Notes: generated from the letters alone by a model not told the origin. Counted from the stretch's first letter, positions 1 to 12,971 are shown. The stretch is DNA of 51,662 nucleotides from Bigelowiella natans CCMP2755 (GCA_000320545.1 ADNK01001316.1:35001-86662); one strand, 5' to 3'. A program made the numbers and translations.

Positions 1-67
1 AACTCAGCGACTGTTTCGTCCGTCTAGAATAAGCGCACGTATATGTATATATACATTATACATAAAT

Positions 68-110
<43 letters not shown>

Positions 111-860
111 ATTCAGAGTAGCATCAAGATACAATGTTTGCAGCGCTGTTTAGTATGTTTTCGTCCTCCCTCTCCTCCTCCTTCTTCTTCTTCTTCTCCC
201 CCCCCCCCCCCCCTCCTCTCCTCTCCTTTTTTGCGTCTTCATATTCATCTTCTATCTGCCTACCTGCTTCTTGTCGCGTATGTTACCAACTAACCTCTTC
301 ACAAAAGCACCTAAGACGACAACAACAGCAGCACCAACGACGGAATATACTATATACACTATGGTTGAATATAAAAATAACCATGATTAAATAAATCTAT
401 TCAACTGCCTATTAATGAATGGTGATGATGATGATCGCATTAATGACGACAATGAAGAAGAAGAAGAAGAAGAAGAAGAAGAAGAAGAAGAAGGCAACAA
501 CCCATGTGCCTGTTGTCCAAGAACACCTACCAATGCACGTTATATAAGCGTTTCATGGGAGAGGGGGAGAGGAATCGTGTTAATAGAACGATTACAAAGT
601 ACCGCTCCCATATGGCAGATGAGATGCCGCGAAAATTTGTCTTCGGTAGAGGAGTCCAAGTCTAGAATCCCATCATCGTTTAACGTTATCTGATGCTCTC
701 TCATCAGTTCCTGGGGAGGAGGAGGAGGAGGAGGAGGAGGAGGAGGAGGAGGAGGAGGAAGAGGAGGAGGGGGGGGAAGGGCAGAATGTAGAGGGCAAAG
801 GTCTAAGCGCCAGTATACTTTTCATCGGCATCGTGGTCGTCGAGTACTCGAATATACATA

Positions 861-904
<44 letters not shown>

Positions 905-2769
905 GTCACCAACAACAACAGCTACTACCACCACCACCACCACTACTACTACTACTACTGCTACAAAGCTTGCCTCTTTCACAAGCCTTTTGAGTGTTTC
1001 GACGAGTCTGTTCCCTTGGAGAATGATGAAGAAGAAGAAGAAGAAGAGGGAAAGAAAGACCGACAGGGAGAGAGGGAGAGAAGGAAGAAGAAGTTAGTAC
1101 AGCAAACCAACGGTCGGATTCGATAGCACAGCCTGAGCACGTGGGTAAATGATGAAAGAAAGTAGGAAAATAGTCATTTCTAAGGCCTGACACACAGACA
1201 GCAGCCCATAAAAACGGCAACGAAAACGGGTGTACTACCATTACCGTCAAGATCACGATTGAGGGATTTGTCAAATTCGAGGTCAAAGTATAAACGGCAA
1301 GGCCTGCCCTCACGTATTACTTCGTAGTGAATTCTAACCGAAGAAGTATCCCCCCCCCCGCACCCCAAACCAACACCACAACAACTCCACAGTCAGGGCA
1401 CAATCACAACCCGCACCAGCAACACCACAAAGAAACTGCCAGAAAACATGCACATGCCCGCGCAGTAGGAAGGGGGGGTTGGCTAACGGAAAGTCAGATC
1501 GGGGTGATACAACCAAACATCGAGCAAGGTCGGTACTACTCACCTTTCAATTCTTTGCATCATGCAGTATCTGAAGAAGGACGATAATTAAATATGACGA
1601 CCCAAGTATTGATATGCAACTACAGACAAATGGAAGTTTATCTAAAACCATCATCATTCCGTCATCAACACCATCATCATTGTCATCATCGTCGTTCGCG
1701 CAGTCGTGTAGTTATCATATTCACGGCAGCAGCACGTACTTGGCCCAAAAGTCTTCGTAGGTGGCAGCGATGTACTTTCGAATTCCTCCTGAATCGAGAA
1801 GGAATTATGCTCAGAATCGCTCTTTTGCGATACAAAGCTAGAACATCCCTCATATACAAGATGCTCCATCCATCCAAATCAGTAGCAGTAGCAGTAGCAG
1901 CAGCAGCATTGGTAGTAGTAGTAGTAGTAGTAGCAGTAGTAGTAAGTAGCAGTATCACCTTTAGCACATTCAACGGCGAAGACTTGGGGTAAAGAAGGAT
2001 CCCATGGTTCAATAATCGACTGCGTTCCTCCATCACCCTCTTCTCCAAGCCTATTATCAGTCGAAGTAGCCACCGCAAGGAGGAGGACAATCAGCCCAAC
2101 AAACCACCTTATATGTATTCCAAGATTGTATTTCTAGAGCGTAAGAAGGAGTCGCTACCTTGCAAGCCGGACACGGTCAGCGTGGTCAAATGCCTGTAAA
2201 TGACATATTTTTATGATGGTATTCAAGTGTCGAGTAGTGGAGAAGTTATATTCGAGTGTGTGACCTCTTTCTGCTTCCGAAACATGTGCCAAGTTGCTTC
2301 ATCAGCTCTGTAGTTGAGTAAACATACATATAGTTAGCCTCGCTGTTGTCGTCGTCGTCGTTTTTGTGGTAGGGCTTCAAGGACCTTTTCCTTCGCCTCT
2401 CCCTCTCGGCCTTCTGTTGGATGTAGATTAAAGCAAGCTTTGCCTGGAGAAGAAAAATAGTATAGATGTTCTCGATGCTGTTCTTCTTCAGCCATTAACA
2501 TTTGCCGACCTTCTGTTCGTGCTCTGGGCCGTAAAAGGCAGTGTCAGAAATAGGCTTGAGGAGTTTTAGATCTACACTAGTATTTTCATCGTCACCGCGC
2601 CGTTTCTTCCTCTGAAATTCTCCTACGAGGGTAGATAAAGTACACTTATCTCAGGAAAGCATGGAGGACCATGTCCATTCCCCTCCTTTCAATCATCCTC
2701 CCTCTACTCAGTATCTTTACGGGTTGATAGCGATGGGAGGAGTGGACGCGCTCCCCTTTCCCTCTTCAT
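1..2769 (-). CDS. PRIMPOL: PrimPol (DNA primase-polymerase), 3' part beyond the left edge
   Basis: Archaeo-eukaryotic primase family member that re-primes DNA synthesis at stalled forks. Exons (high to low): 2769-2721, 2622-2510, 2443-2385, 2307-2265, 2193-2159, 2050-1959, 1788-1740, 1570-1544, 1333-1245, 1014-965, 710-603, 526-502, 310-264, 23-1 (partial). All junctions are GT/AG and phases agree. Seen: a basic, helical N-terminus; VFAVECAK; the ATYEDFW segment; catalytic motif I YFDLEF (D173, E175); and LDLDSSTEDKFSRHLI, holding the S-x-H motif (S229, H231), followed by LDNRHMGAF. These match the order in human PrimPol, as I recall it. The third catalytic Asp and the zinc domain lie outside the window. 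The start at 2769 is the first ATG that splices in frame. The gene is head-to-head with the PTEN-like gene. Family assignment is firm; the first two exons are the least certain. Confidence 0.9.
67..110. repeat. (AT)n-(GT)n microsatellite
   Basis: Alternating AT to about 88, then GT to 110, in a PrimPol intron. Confidence 0.9.
456..493. repeat. (GAA)n microsatellite in a PrimPol intron
   Basis: Reads TTC on the transcript, shortly downstream of a splice donor. Confidence 0.9.
717..775. repeat. (GGA)n microsatellite doubling as a pyrimidine tract
   Basis: On the PrimPol transcript it reads TCC and ends directly at the CCCAG acceptor of the exon starting at 710, so the repeat itself forms the polypyrimidine tract. 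Confidence 0.85.
865..902. repeat. (CT)n microsatellite in a PrimPol intron
   Basis: About 19 CT units; GA on the transcript. Confidence 0.9.
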
Positions 2770-3246
2770 TATGTGTTGGAAGTAAACGGCGTCCTGCTAC
2801 GTGCCTTGCACCCATGTGCTCACATCCCCACCATCGACATTTGTTGTTAATGTTGTCGTTACATCGTCATTTAGTCGAAAATTAGACCTAGCTCTGACCA
2901 AGTGCAAACAACAGCTAATAATTCGAACACCCCATTCAGCTGTTTAATAAATACGAGAGTTTATAATTTTTAGGATGTATTTTCCCCTTGTGACTGACCT
3001 TTTTATCTGTCGCAGTATAAAATTCAACCTCGATTCCCGCCTTCCGTAAGTAGAGAAAGAATACAAAGTCACCCTTCTCCTCCCTCCTACCCCTTCCCCC
3101 GTCCGCCCGGTGGTGAATGCAACTCCGAAGCGGGTGTCAGAAAGAGGAGCTTTCGGCCTTCGAGTGAATGCACTTGAGCACGCATCGCAAGCTATCCGAA
3201 GCAATTCGTGGCACGACCTCGGACTTGAAAGCATCACAACCGAAAG
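2770..3246. promoter_or_regulatory. Head-to-head intergenic region between PrimPol and the PTEN-like gene
   Basis: This 477-base gap separates two divergent start codons and must hold both promoters and both 5' leaders. No ORF with family resemblance and no GCATGC or GCTAGC palindrome is visible. No clear TATA box could be assigned. Confidence 0.45.
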
Positions 3247-6200
3247 ATGATCAAAGCGGAGACTGAAGAGAAAGAAGCAGCGGGAGGACAAATGATGGAT
3301 ACGAACCAGAGCAGTGAAGATGGAAAAAGTGTAAGAGCTGATGAAGTAGAGACAAAAAAGAATCTCACTGATTCGCAGTCAGGCTCTTTAACATCAAAGA
3401 GTTCCTTCTCAATTGGACAACGAGTCTTGGTTCATGGCCTCATGGGAGACACCGAATTCAATGGTATGAAAGCAATCGTCCGACGAATAAGAGAGAAAAA
3501 AGCATATCTCATGCTCGAAGCAGGTTGGTCATATTGCCAATGATACGGTATCGAATCCATGCTTTCAATAACACCCTTCTCGTTCGCAGATGGGAGGCTA
3601 ATTTACTGCAGCGTTGGCAACATTATCCAGGCATCTGGAGGACAAAAACGTAACACAAACCTTTTACCCTCAAAATATCTGTAAGTAACATTTCGAAAAA
3701 CTAAGATTGCATTTTCGATTCCAGCTGCTGAGGGTGAGACGGCAAAGGTTTCTGCACAGGAAGCACCATCAAGGAGCTCATCAGCTGTTCCTTCATACCT
3801 GCTAAGCGACGCATCTCAGAAGGTAATACATATTTAACATTCACCTTCCTTCGCGTGTGCCTAACAAATTCGCTACGAATATTCTGTCGTAGGTGGGCGC
3901 ATCAGCAGCAGAGAAGCTCTTCCAAGGGGCAAAATGGTTCGGGGCATCCCTGTACAAAAAGATTAGGTTGACTACGTGCTGCATCAATCAGAATTATAAT
4001 GTGCACCGCCGACGATAGCAATAATACTACTGCACTACTACCTCTACCCGTTGTCATTTCTGGTATCTTGCAGCAGAAGTAAGAAGTCGTCGAGTTTATG
4101 TAGTATTAATGGCACAAATTATTATTCTTACCATCACCATCATTATTGACAGCAATGAGACGCGAGTTTTCCAAGAATGGCAACTGGGCCTTTATCGGGT
4201 CTCGAATAGGTGGGTGGGATGTAATACGACGACGACGTCCAATCACCAGCAGCTCACTTAAAGATTAATGGGATTTTTCAACTACTTTCCGTCCGAGATA
4301 CATTACCATAAAATGCCTTCAATCATACCTCTCCCCACCCAATCACAGGATTCTGTGCATCCGTTTTCCTTCGTCTACTGGCTATGCGCTGAAGCCCATC
4401 GATAGTTTGGCACGGTAGTAGATTCTTGGTCATGCCATGGCTAAATATGCTAGGAAATGTAGTAGCGACCCTGCTTGTGCAATACAACATCACAGACGAA
4501 AATTCTCCCTTGCGCTAAATCACGTTTTTCTCGCATTCCTCCAGTCCGTTAATAAGCAAGCATCTCTGCTCATCTGTTGTTGTTGTTATTATTATTGTGA
4601 TTAAATCGTCGTCGTCGTTCTCATCATCAGGTGGCTTGATGGTAACTTCAAAGGCAGATACATGGTGTGGAATCTCTCCCAGAAGCCGTATGACTATAAA
4701 AAATTTGGCAACCAGGTAGTAGTTGGTACACTCAGTGTTATTATTCCCTTCAATTTTCCAACCGCCCACTTGGTATCATTCGTTGGGTGTGGTTGGGTGG
4801 CATTGGTGGTGGTGGTGGTGGTGAGGATGATGATCATGATGATGAAGAAGACGACGATGGTGATGACGATGATGACGATGATGACTCAGTAGTAGATCTG
4901 AATTGGTAGGTTGTTGAGATACGGCCAAGTTCATCAGGCGCATTGTCAGTACAGGTACCAACTGGCTGCCTGAGAGACCAGAGAGTATAAATAGCAATAC
5001 TGCGATAAGTAACACACAAAAGAGAGCGTTTGATACATTGTTATGAACAATTAATAATGTTGTTGTTGCTGCCGGTCTCTTCCTCTGTCTTACTTCTCAC
5101 GTTGGAAGATGCTATTTGGGTTCGTAAAGTCTATTCATTCGTGGCTATTGATGGATGACACTAATGTGTCAGTGATACACTGCCAAGATGGAGGGGTAAA
5201 AAGCATAAATCTCGCCGAGCAAGCTGCTGCAGCTCAATCAACACTCACTCCCTGAATCGAAGAGTTGCGATGCTGTTTTCGTAGGGAACCTCCATGTGTG
5301 CGTTGGCGTGTTACTTGTTGTGGAGCAAGGACTTCAGCTCACTGAATCAGGCGTTCCACTACGTCGAGCAATGCAAAGGTAATGGCGGCGTTCTCCTGTA
5401 CTAAAGGAGGAGGAGAGGGGGGGGGGGAGGAATCGTTTATCATGATCATTTAAGAGGGATGGTGCCATTCTCCTCCTTTATTATCAGGCGTCAAGTGCAA
5501 AGAGGTGGTCTCGGCTACGCAACTCCGCAACGCCCGTTACTTCGAAAAGGTGTATCATTATTGTTCAAATGTAGCGATTCTTGTTACTTCACCGCAGGCC
5601 GAAACGGCAGCGAGGACACCGGCAAAGCGCCATTAGAGCGTGAAACAAAAACCATGCATGTTTTTGCCGGAGGGCAACTTCCCAGGAGAGAATGTTGTCT
5701 GAAATTTATCTGCTGATATCTCTTCGATTCAATGCATACACAAATAGGTGCTGCAGTCTGGCCCATCATGCGTGTCGCGAGGCGGCCTGGTGCTTAGACG
5801 CGTTCTAATGCACACAGTGCCAAAATTCTCGCCCAACCAATCTTGCAAACCGTACATCCAGGTAGCAGTAGTATTTGAAGAAAAGGAAGATGAATCATCA
5901 TCATCATCATCATCATGGTTAATGATAACAACTGTAATAAAAAATAATCAACCATTGAAGAAGAGGAGGAATAAGAAGTACCTGTACATATGAAGAACAC
6001 ATGTCGATGTACAAGAAAGAAGATCAACCTGCTACACCTATTCTCATAGCTTCCTCGGTACAAAGGTCTTGACCAATGGCAAAGCTATATATACGGGAGC
6101 GGAGATGGGGTCGCGCAAAGTGAGAGAATGCTTGCAGGAACAAGGTGTTTGCTGCTGCTGCTGCTGCTGCATCGAGATGAGTTATAGTACAGATTTTTGA

Positions 6201-7702
6201 CGATTCATCAAACATTCGTTGATTTAACATCACTACCATTACCTCCATACTACCATCACCGTCATCATCATCATCATCATCATCATCATCACAGGGGACC
6301 TTTGCTTTCCAATCGAAAAAGAAGTCAGAGGGGAGTTTGTGGTACGTACTACGACGAGTTCTTTACGATGAATGATGATTCTAGTTGGTTGGGAGAGCGG
6401 AATGTTAATATCCTCCTCCTCCTCCTCCCCCCCCCCCCTCCTCTCTGCTTGTTTTCCCAAGATTCAAGTGTGCCACTGTATCAACAAGACGCAGGCGGGT
6501 GAGCAGCTTTTGCCAGTTGCAGCAATACAAGGAATCTTGGGTTCTGACGAATTATATGTGTGTGTTTTATGGTGATTCAGTGTGTATGTTCCGCATCTGT
6601 TTGGACACCGCATTTATCCAAGGTAGAGGAATTTAGCCCAGGGGCGGGGGGGGGGGGGTGGGAGGTGAGTCTAGTTCAATGAGAGTAATGTTGATATTAT
6701 GGGATTGGATTGAATTATTCGTTCCTTCATCATCAACAATCCCTGTCGTTTGTCGTAGAAGGAGTAAAGAGAATCGATGTAGGGGATGCGGAAATATCAA
6801 AGAAGCATGACCATAGGGTGGGTGAGCAGGCAACACGTGAGAGGCGCCATGACGACTGCACACACGCGCGCGCGTACACACACACACACACATGAGAAAA
6901 ACAGGCTCGCACAAACAGCAGTAGCTTTTGGGGAAAGGGCTATCACAACATCGCTGCTCATCACAGTTAATCGTTATGATGTTTTTGCACGCAGTTTCAT
7001 GAGGATTGGTATGTAGACTTGATTTTCAAGAGCACTGCCGACAACGACGACTCAAATGGGGGAAGGGGCCAGAAAACAGCTGTGTTATCCGAAAATGGCG
7101 AAGAGACTCGTGGCAACACAAGCGACGAGAAGGGGAAGAATCCACAACAACACCAACATCATCATCAACTGGAAAAGGATGCAAAGGATGGGCTACAAGA
7201 CAGCAGTAGTACTAACGCTGCGACATCATTGCCGACACGCCACTGGTCCGATAATATACTGCTTGAGCCAACCAAAAGGCTGCACGAGGAATACAGGTTA
7301 CTGAGAGCTGAAATCCCTCCCGACGAGGACTGCGTGAAGGGAGCAACTCTTGGTTCTGATGCTGCTACTGCTAGCAGTGCATCAGGGCTAGAAAACAAAA
7401 ATGCATTTAGTACTGAGAAGAAGGGGAGGAATCGAATATTAACGTCTCCGGACAGCAGAGCGAGTGAAAGGCTTCTGACGGATATTGACAAGGATTTGGA
7501 AGATCTCAGAGCACTCCATTCTGGGAGCATATCTCCCACCACCAAGGACACGTCCCAGATTCTTGACAGTAGTAGCTTGGATGCCGAACTTCTAGGCATC
7601 AGGACGGGTGCGGATCCAAAAGATATTTTCCTCGAAGATGACATGGATGACGACGAACTCCTTAAACAACTACAGGCAGAGTTAGAAGAGTCGAGTATAT
7701 AG
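3247..7702 (+). CDS. PTEN/auxilin-like pseudophosphatase-C2 protein with N-terminal ELNG/SH3-like domain
   Basis: Exons: 3247-3523, 3590-3649, 3725-3822, 3893-3966, 4160-4213, 4349-4414, 4631-4715, 4919-4954, 5109-5195, 5285-5378, 5488-5549, 5748-5861, 6193-6217, 6295-6341, 6462-6498, 6581-6622, 6759-6817, 6995-7702; 674 residues. Residues 55-108 match the SH3-like 'GL...E-NG' module known from algal proteins. Residues 147-170 form an amphipathic lead-in, followed by the tensin-type phosphatase fold (MVWNLSQKPYDYKKF). The P-loop is HCQDGGGTS: Cys275 is present, but the CX5R arginine is replaced by Thr281, as in auxilin/GAK, so it is probably inactive and lipid- or protein-binding. A C2 domain (about 332-450) ends with FHEDWYVDLIF. 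The tail is polar, with an acidic coiled coil and no J domain. Expected role: membrane or clathrin-linked adaptor (inference). Least certain are the 3967-4159 intron, whose acceptor follows an earlier AG, and the 12-codon exon at 4919. Confidence 0.86.
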
Positions 7703-8300
7703 GCTCGCACAATACTAGTCTCTATCTTATTTCTGTATGTATATCTTACATAAGACATTTTACTCATGCAATCAGTAGCAGCAACTAACATAGCTAGATA
7801 GCGTCACTGCGCAGCGCTGAAATTGTCAAATTAAACACATACATGCATGATGCATGCATGCAGCACACCTGATACTAGCCTGGCGCATGCTAGCATGCGC
7901 AAGAATCGCTATGCTGGTTGGACAATCCTCAGACGCGCGACATCTGGGCATGTAAGTAAATATGCATGCCTCTGTATGTGGTGTGACATACGATACGTGT
8001 GAGACGGATGTGTGATGATCAATCAAATCTTATCAATGGTCATCCTACAGTGGCCATGCAAAGCAGTGGTGATAGCACTCATTGTACGTACGCATTTGTT
8101 TCAGTTGTGATGTCTTTCATGCATGACGCATGCACACGCAACATTTAATACTGACTTGCGCAAACATTGCGCAGACCTGAGCTAGCATGTGTACCCGGTC
8201 ATTGTTAGATTGCTAGCTAGACATTGCATTGAAATTTCAGAAAATTGTGTTGTGTTCAATGCAGCTACAGCAGGAAACTTGGCTCCCATAGACACGATTA
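7703..8300. repeat. Tail-to-tail spacer rich in GCATGC/TGCATGCA/GCTAGC palindromes
   Basis: About 0.6 kb downstream of the PTEN-like stop codon. It contains runs of TGCATGCA near 7846-7862, a GCATGCTAGCATGC palindrome near 7886-7899, and further CATGCATG and GCTAGCTAG near 8118-8222. No coding signal is seen. Confidence 0.65.
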
Positions 8301-9280
8301 ATGCTCTCAGGCTACTCCGACATCCTCACTGGCCCTAGATGGGGACGCAGTTCGGTCGCCTCAACCTCGCCAATCGCCGCAACCCCTTTTCATCTTCCAC
8401 ACAGACGATGAAGTAGGAAGGTTGCAAAGTTCGAGGTAGTGGAGAGGAGCATTTGGGAATGGACGGAACTTGTGTACTAGTAGGTCTACATGTACATGTA
8501 GCATGTCCCCACAGCCCTCGGAGAGAATTATGAAAGCAAAAATGAACGGAAGAGACAATTCACACTAGAGCTGTAGTTGTAACTGCCACGTGGTAAGAAG
8601 CTCGAAGTCTGTCAGCGGGCAGTCTTAGACATTCTAAGCTACCCATATCCATGTCGCAGCCGTGTATTCCCCTTTGTCCGTTGCCGTTTCCGCAGGAGGT
8701 GATTCGAATGAGCTCACTTTCTGTGCAGGTAGTAACAGAAGAGGAAAGCCGTTGCCGTAACATAATTAAATCGGTGTAGGGACGATGTCGCAGGTAGAAA
8801 TTCCCTTCCAATCGCGGAAGGAATAACGAGACCTGTACCGGTAGGATCCAACCTGGGCACCTCAGCGACCGGGAAACCAGACTTGGGTAGGAGGCACAGG
8901 GGAACAGGCGTCCGAGCCTTCTTGTCATAACCTGGGTGTCCTTGGTGTACTGGAGCTTCAAAAGGTTGTATGTCTCTTCCGTGAATTGCCACCTAGCAGT
9001 TCTCCGGGATTTCTTGTGCACCTGTTGTCCTTATCACGTGGAAGTTGTAGCTGACAGAAACAAACTCGATAACGTTGTTTTGGCTTGTTCAAGTTGTTAA
9101 CACGCTTGTCACAAGCCTATGATCGAGTTATCCTACGTTAGTGAACTTACAATATCGTTGACCTGAACACCACAGGATTTGTGGATCTTTGCTTTGAAGC
9201 TCAACAACAGAGTATCGAAATACGAGCAGCACTTTTATTGCCTCTTCTTCATATACGATGTTCTTGATCCTCTTACCGGG
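8301..9280 (-). CDS. Unresolved multi-exon gene, product unknown
   Basis: I do not recognise this protein. Coding character on the minus strand is suggested by an open segment at about 9283-9152 that contains EEEAIKVLLVFRYSVVELQS and ends at a GTAAGT-type donor. A further open frame runs 9021-8560, entered after a CAG acceptor, with HKKSRRTARWQFTEETYNLL near its start. A third, at 8558-8361, could hold the C-terminus. I could not join these with consistent phases, so exon limits, start and stop are open. A minus-strand gene is also what the strict strand alternation in this window predicts: it would be tail-to-tail with the PTEN-like gene and head-to-head with the RasGEF gene. Confidence 0.4.
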
Positions 9281-9329
9281 ATAAAGAGGATATTTCAGCA
9301 GCCAGAACAGCCCGTATTAGCAACGATAC

Positions 9330-12300
9330 ATGGGGAGCGAGCTCTCCAGCCCTAAAGCAGGGCAAGATGTAGTGAAACGAGAGGGGTGGCTAACGAAGAA
9401 GGGAGGATGGAGAAATACGGGCACGAAAAGACATCATATCAAGTCATGGAAAAAACGATACTTTGTCCTCTGGTATTTTGACTGTTAACGCCACACTTGG
9501 CAAATGAATAGATTGAATAAACTATTTCTTGTCTACTATCGCGCAGGAACGAACAACTAAGCTATTATGCTTCGAAGAGTGCGTTTCATAAGCACCTCAA
9601 ACCAATGGGTGACGTGAAACTACAGCCTTAATGGAACTTGTCCCTATTTTCTTCGTGTTTATTTGAATGTTAATTTGAAACGGGACCACCCCCATTCAGG
9701 CACACTATCGTTGAATCCTGATAGTGCTGTGAGGGATGGAGAAGAATATAGACACATGCAAATGGACCTCAAAGGGAAAAGCTTAACGGGGAAAATGAAA
9801 CGAAAGCTTAAAATTAGTCGTGTGAAGCATGAATTAGTGGTGTGTGGCTTCGAAGGCAACCTTATGCTTCGGTTAGTATGAAAAATGTTTGATCTTCCTC
9901 CCATCCCGTCCCTAAAACTATTGCTACTTCTTCTCGTACTACTTGCTACTATGATGATAATGTGATAATGATAACGACAGTCATTTCTTATCAACTATCA
10001 CATTAATATTGAAATTATTTCAATATCAACAATACTGCAGCCACAAATGCCACACACTCGCTAACACTAAAAGTGCCAGTACAGTTCAACTACAATTACC
10101 TTCACAAAGAGATGAATTTCTGTCCTACTTGATATGCATCCAACTGTTGCAATTAGGGCTGACACTAAAAGGGCAAAGGAACAGTGGCTAGTAGATATTA
10201 GAACCATAATTGCTGGAATAAAAGTCACGAAGTCTTCTTCGTTTCAGAATCTATTAATCTCATTCTCAAGAAACTCAGGCGAGAAGAAGCTTGAATCAAG
10301 CAGTGCGGATGATACCAAAACACTGACTAACGTGGAGGTTATAAAGGAAGAAAATGAAGAAGCCAACAGCTCTAGTAGCAGAAATAGACGTAGCAGAAAT
10401 GATTCTAGTGAGGAAAGGAACAATGCGGAAATGCTGACCTTGGAGGAGCTCGTTGTTAAGCTTCTTTGCTCGAGACCCGGGTAATATGAGAGAACAGGGG
10501 ATATGTAAAAAAGTATGGTGGAGACGAAGAAATTGGTTATTGACTTCATGCAAGGCAAAGATTGATTAGAGAACCATGTCTAAATTGTACATCCTCACCC
10601 TCATCATCATCATCATCATCATCATCGTATTTGTGGTCAATTTTCGACTTTGTAGAAAATCTGATATAGCTGGAAGGTCTTGGCACGAGTTTCTAATTCA
10701 CACACACGTTGTCTTCTCGGAATCCCACGGTATAAATCACACTTCCAGATCACTTGCCCCCCTCCTGATCAAAACCTGTGTCTTCTTCCCTGTCGTGATA
10801 CTCCTACCACTACCAGAGGTGGCAAGGTTGCTAGTTAAATATATGGTTAGACCGCCGCGTACCTTTAGATCTCACAAGGGAAAGTTCCAAGAGATTGTCA
10901 TTCACCTACTGGAAAAGTGGCTCGATGAGGCTAGCGACGACATAGAAAAGTATTAATCAGCGCCTGGTTAAAGAGAGGGGGGGGTATTCAGAAGCACTAC
11001 AACATCATTCGTTTTCAGCGTTGGAAAGAGCATGCATTGTTTGTGCTGGTATCAGACGTAGATTTCGGGCAATTCTTATATCACAGCACGCAAGAAGATA
11101 ATATGATATTCAAACTAATTAGCGTGGACGCAAGCATATTCGAGACTGCAACATTGACGATTCACGAAGACTGCCAAGAACGGTGGGGAGAGAAGACATG
11201 CGTTTTTCTTTTGCAGCTATTGCCCGACAAATGCCTCTTCATTCCTCTTCTACGATGGTGATGTGTCGTCTTCGTCGTCATCGTCCTCTTTAGATTCCTC
11301 AAAGTAGTGGAGAGAATACAAAGACTCCACAGCATGGGCCAGATGCATATGATATCAGACAGCTCAATCAACACGTATTCTCGTAGTGAGAGGGGAGAGG
11401 CAGACCAGGACTTTGGTACCGTTGTCTTACTTTCTACTAACTTGCGTTTTGTCACCACGCGTGAGGGCAAAACGGTGTGGTGTAGGTGAGGGTGTTTTTC
11501 AATGATCGATTATTGCTGATGATTCTGATTCTGACGTCAGTTGATAAAACCGAGTCTCTCTCGCTCGAGCCGACATCGTCCTCTTCCACATTGCGGAGAC
11601 CCAAAGCTAATGGCGAGAGCAGGAGGGAAACCGTTCGGAGAGTCACTGTCAACGAGAAGAAATTAGGCTACTTCTTCAAGAAATTCTGCCCTGAAATAAT
11701 GGATATTAGGTCACTGAGCGTTGCCACCATCAGCAGTAGCACCTTGCCTGCGTCAATATTGGACTCCCATCTCTCATGTTGACGGTGGTGTTACTGCTTG
11801 CTGCTTTGCAAAAATCCTCCTCCTTCTTCCAGAAATTATGACGTAGAACAAGTGTGCGACACGCTGATGCACGTTGACCACAATCTCATAAAATCGATAA
11901 GTCCGAGATCGTTTATGAAGAAACTTTGGAAGAACAAGGTGAGCCTCATTGTCGATGATGATGATTCCTCTTCCTCGATTATCATCATCTTCTTCACCAT
12001 TCAAATGGCGCTGGCTTATGCTGTCTATGTGTTTCAGAATGCCGGATTCTTGTGCCCTGATTTAATGCACGCAATAGCAACGTGGAATAAGCGGTGTTAT
12101 TGGGTGGCGACAGCGGTACGATGAAAAGAAAAGAGTAGTAATCGAAACCTTCCGATTTTTGACTGGCCAAGAAAGCCATTGCCTCGGCCTCCTCCTCCTC
12201 CTCCTCCTCCTCCTCCTCCTCCTCTCGTAATCCCTGAGGCCATCTTTCTTTCATCATCAGATTCTCAACGACGACTTAGGAAAGAACGGGACGGTGAATC

Positions 12301-12545
12301 TCTTTGCGAAGAAGTGTAAAGAGTTTATAAAGCAGTTTATAGATATTGGCTGTGCCTGCGTCCAGAGAGGGAACTTCTACTGTGCTTCTTGCATAATATG
12401 TGCGCTCAAGTTGCAGGTCTGACGATGATGAATGCGAAAGAATGTGAAACGACGTTTACGTGAAGGGAGGCCATCATAATCATCACCGTCATGTGTTCAT
12501 CCGCAGCGTCATCTTCCTTCACCCCTAAGCATAGGGGATGTTCCT

Positions 12546-12589
<44 letters not shown>

Positions 12590-12937
12590 AAAAAAAAAAA
12601 AAAAAATGCGATTCATCGATATCTTTAGTGCGTTAAACGTTTCAAGCCTGCGTGGGATCTGCTAAGCAAGCACTCGAGAAAGAACATGGAATTCCTGGAA
12701 GAGGCCTGCTCAAGGTTGCTTGTCACATATATCACCAGTAGCCGACATGACGGTTTCATTCTTGGGCTGCAGAACATAACATAAGTTGTAAACACACATG
12801 ATGTTGGTACCGTCCTCCTCCTACTCGACAGAAAGTCTTACTGGGATCGATTCGGCAAAGCCCAAAGAGAAGATGAAATTCATATTCCTCACCTACCGCT
12901 CTACTTAGACGCCCTTTACCAAATTGAGGTAGTGAAC

Positions 12938-12971
<34 letters not shown>

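Noticed and set aside
833-1313. Overlapping His/Tyr-, Ser- and Glu-rich frames in the left part
   Set aside because: They are translations of CT, ACC/ACT and GAA repeats inside PrimPol introns; the true exon at 1014-965 is in another frame.
5109-5378. Active PTEN-type lipid phosphatase
   Set aside because: The P-loop arginine of CX5R is replaced by Thr, so activity should not be claimed.
5559-5716. Extra exon of the PTEN-like gene after 5597 (RNGSEDTGKAPLERE...)
   Set aside because: Direct splicing 5549 to 5748 keeps the phase and matches the spacing from the phosphatase core to the C2 domain; the extra frame ends in a stop.
8560-9021. Treating the 153-codon minus-strand frame as a complete single-exon gene
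   Set aside because: It begins right after a CAG acceptor and lacks an ATG; it is more likely one or more exons of a spliced gene.
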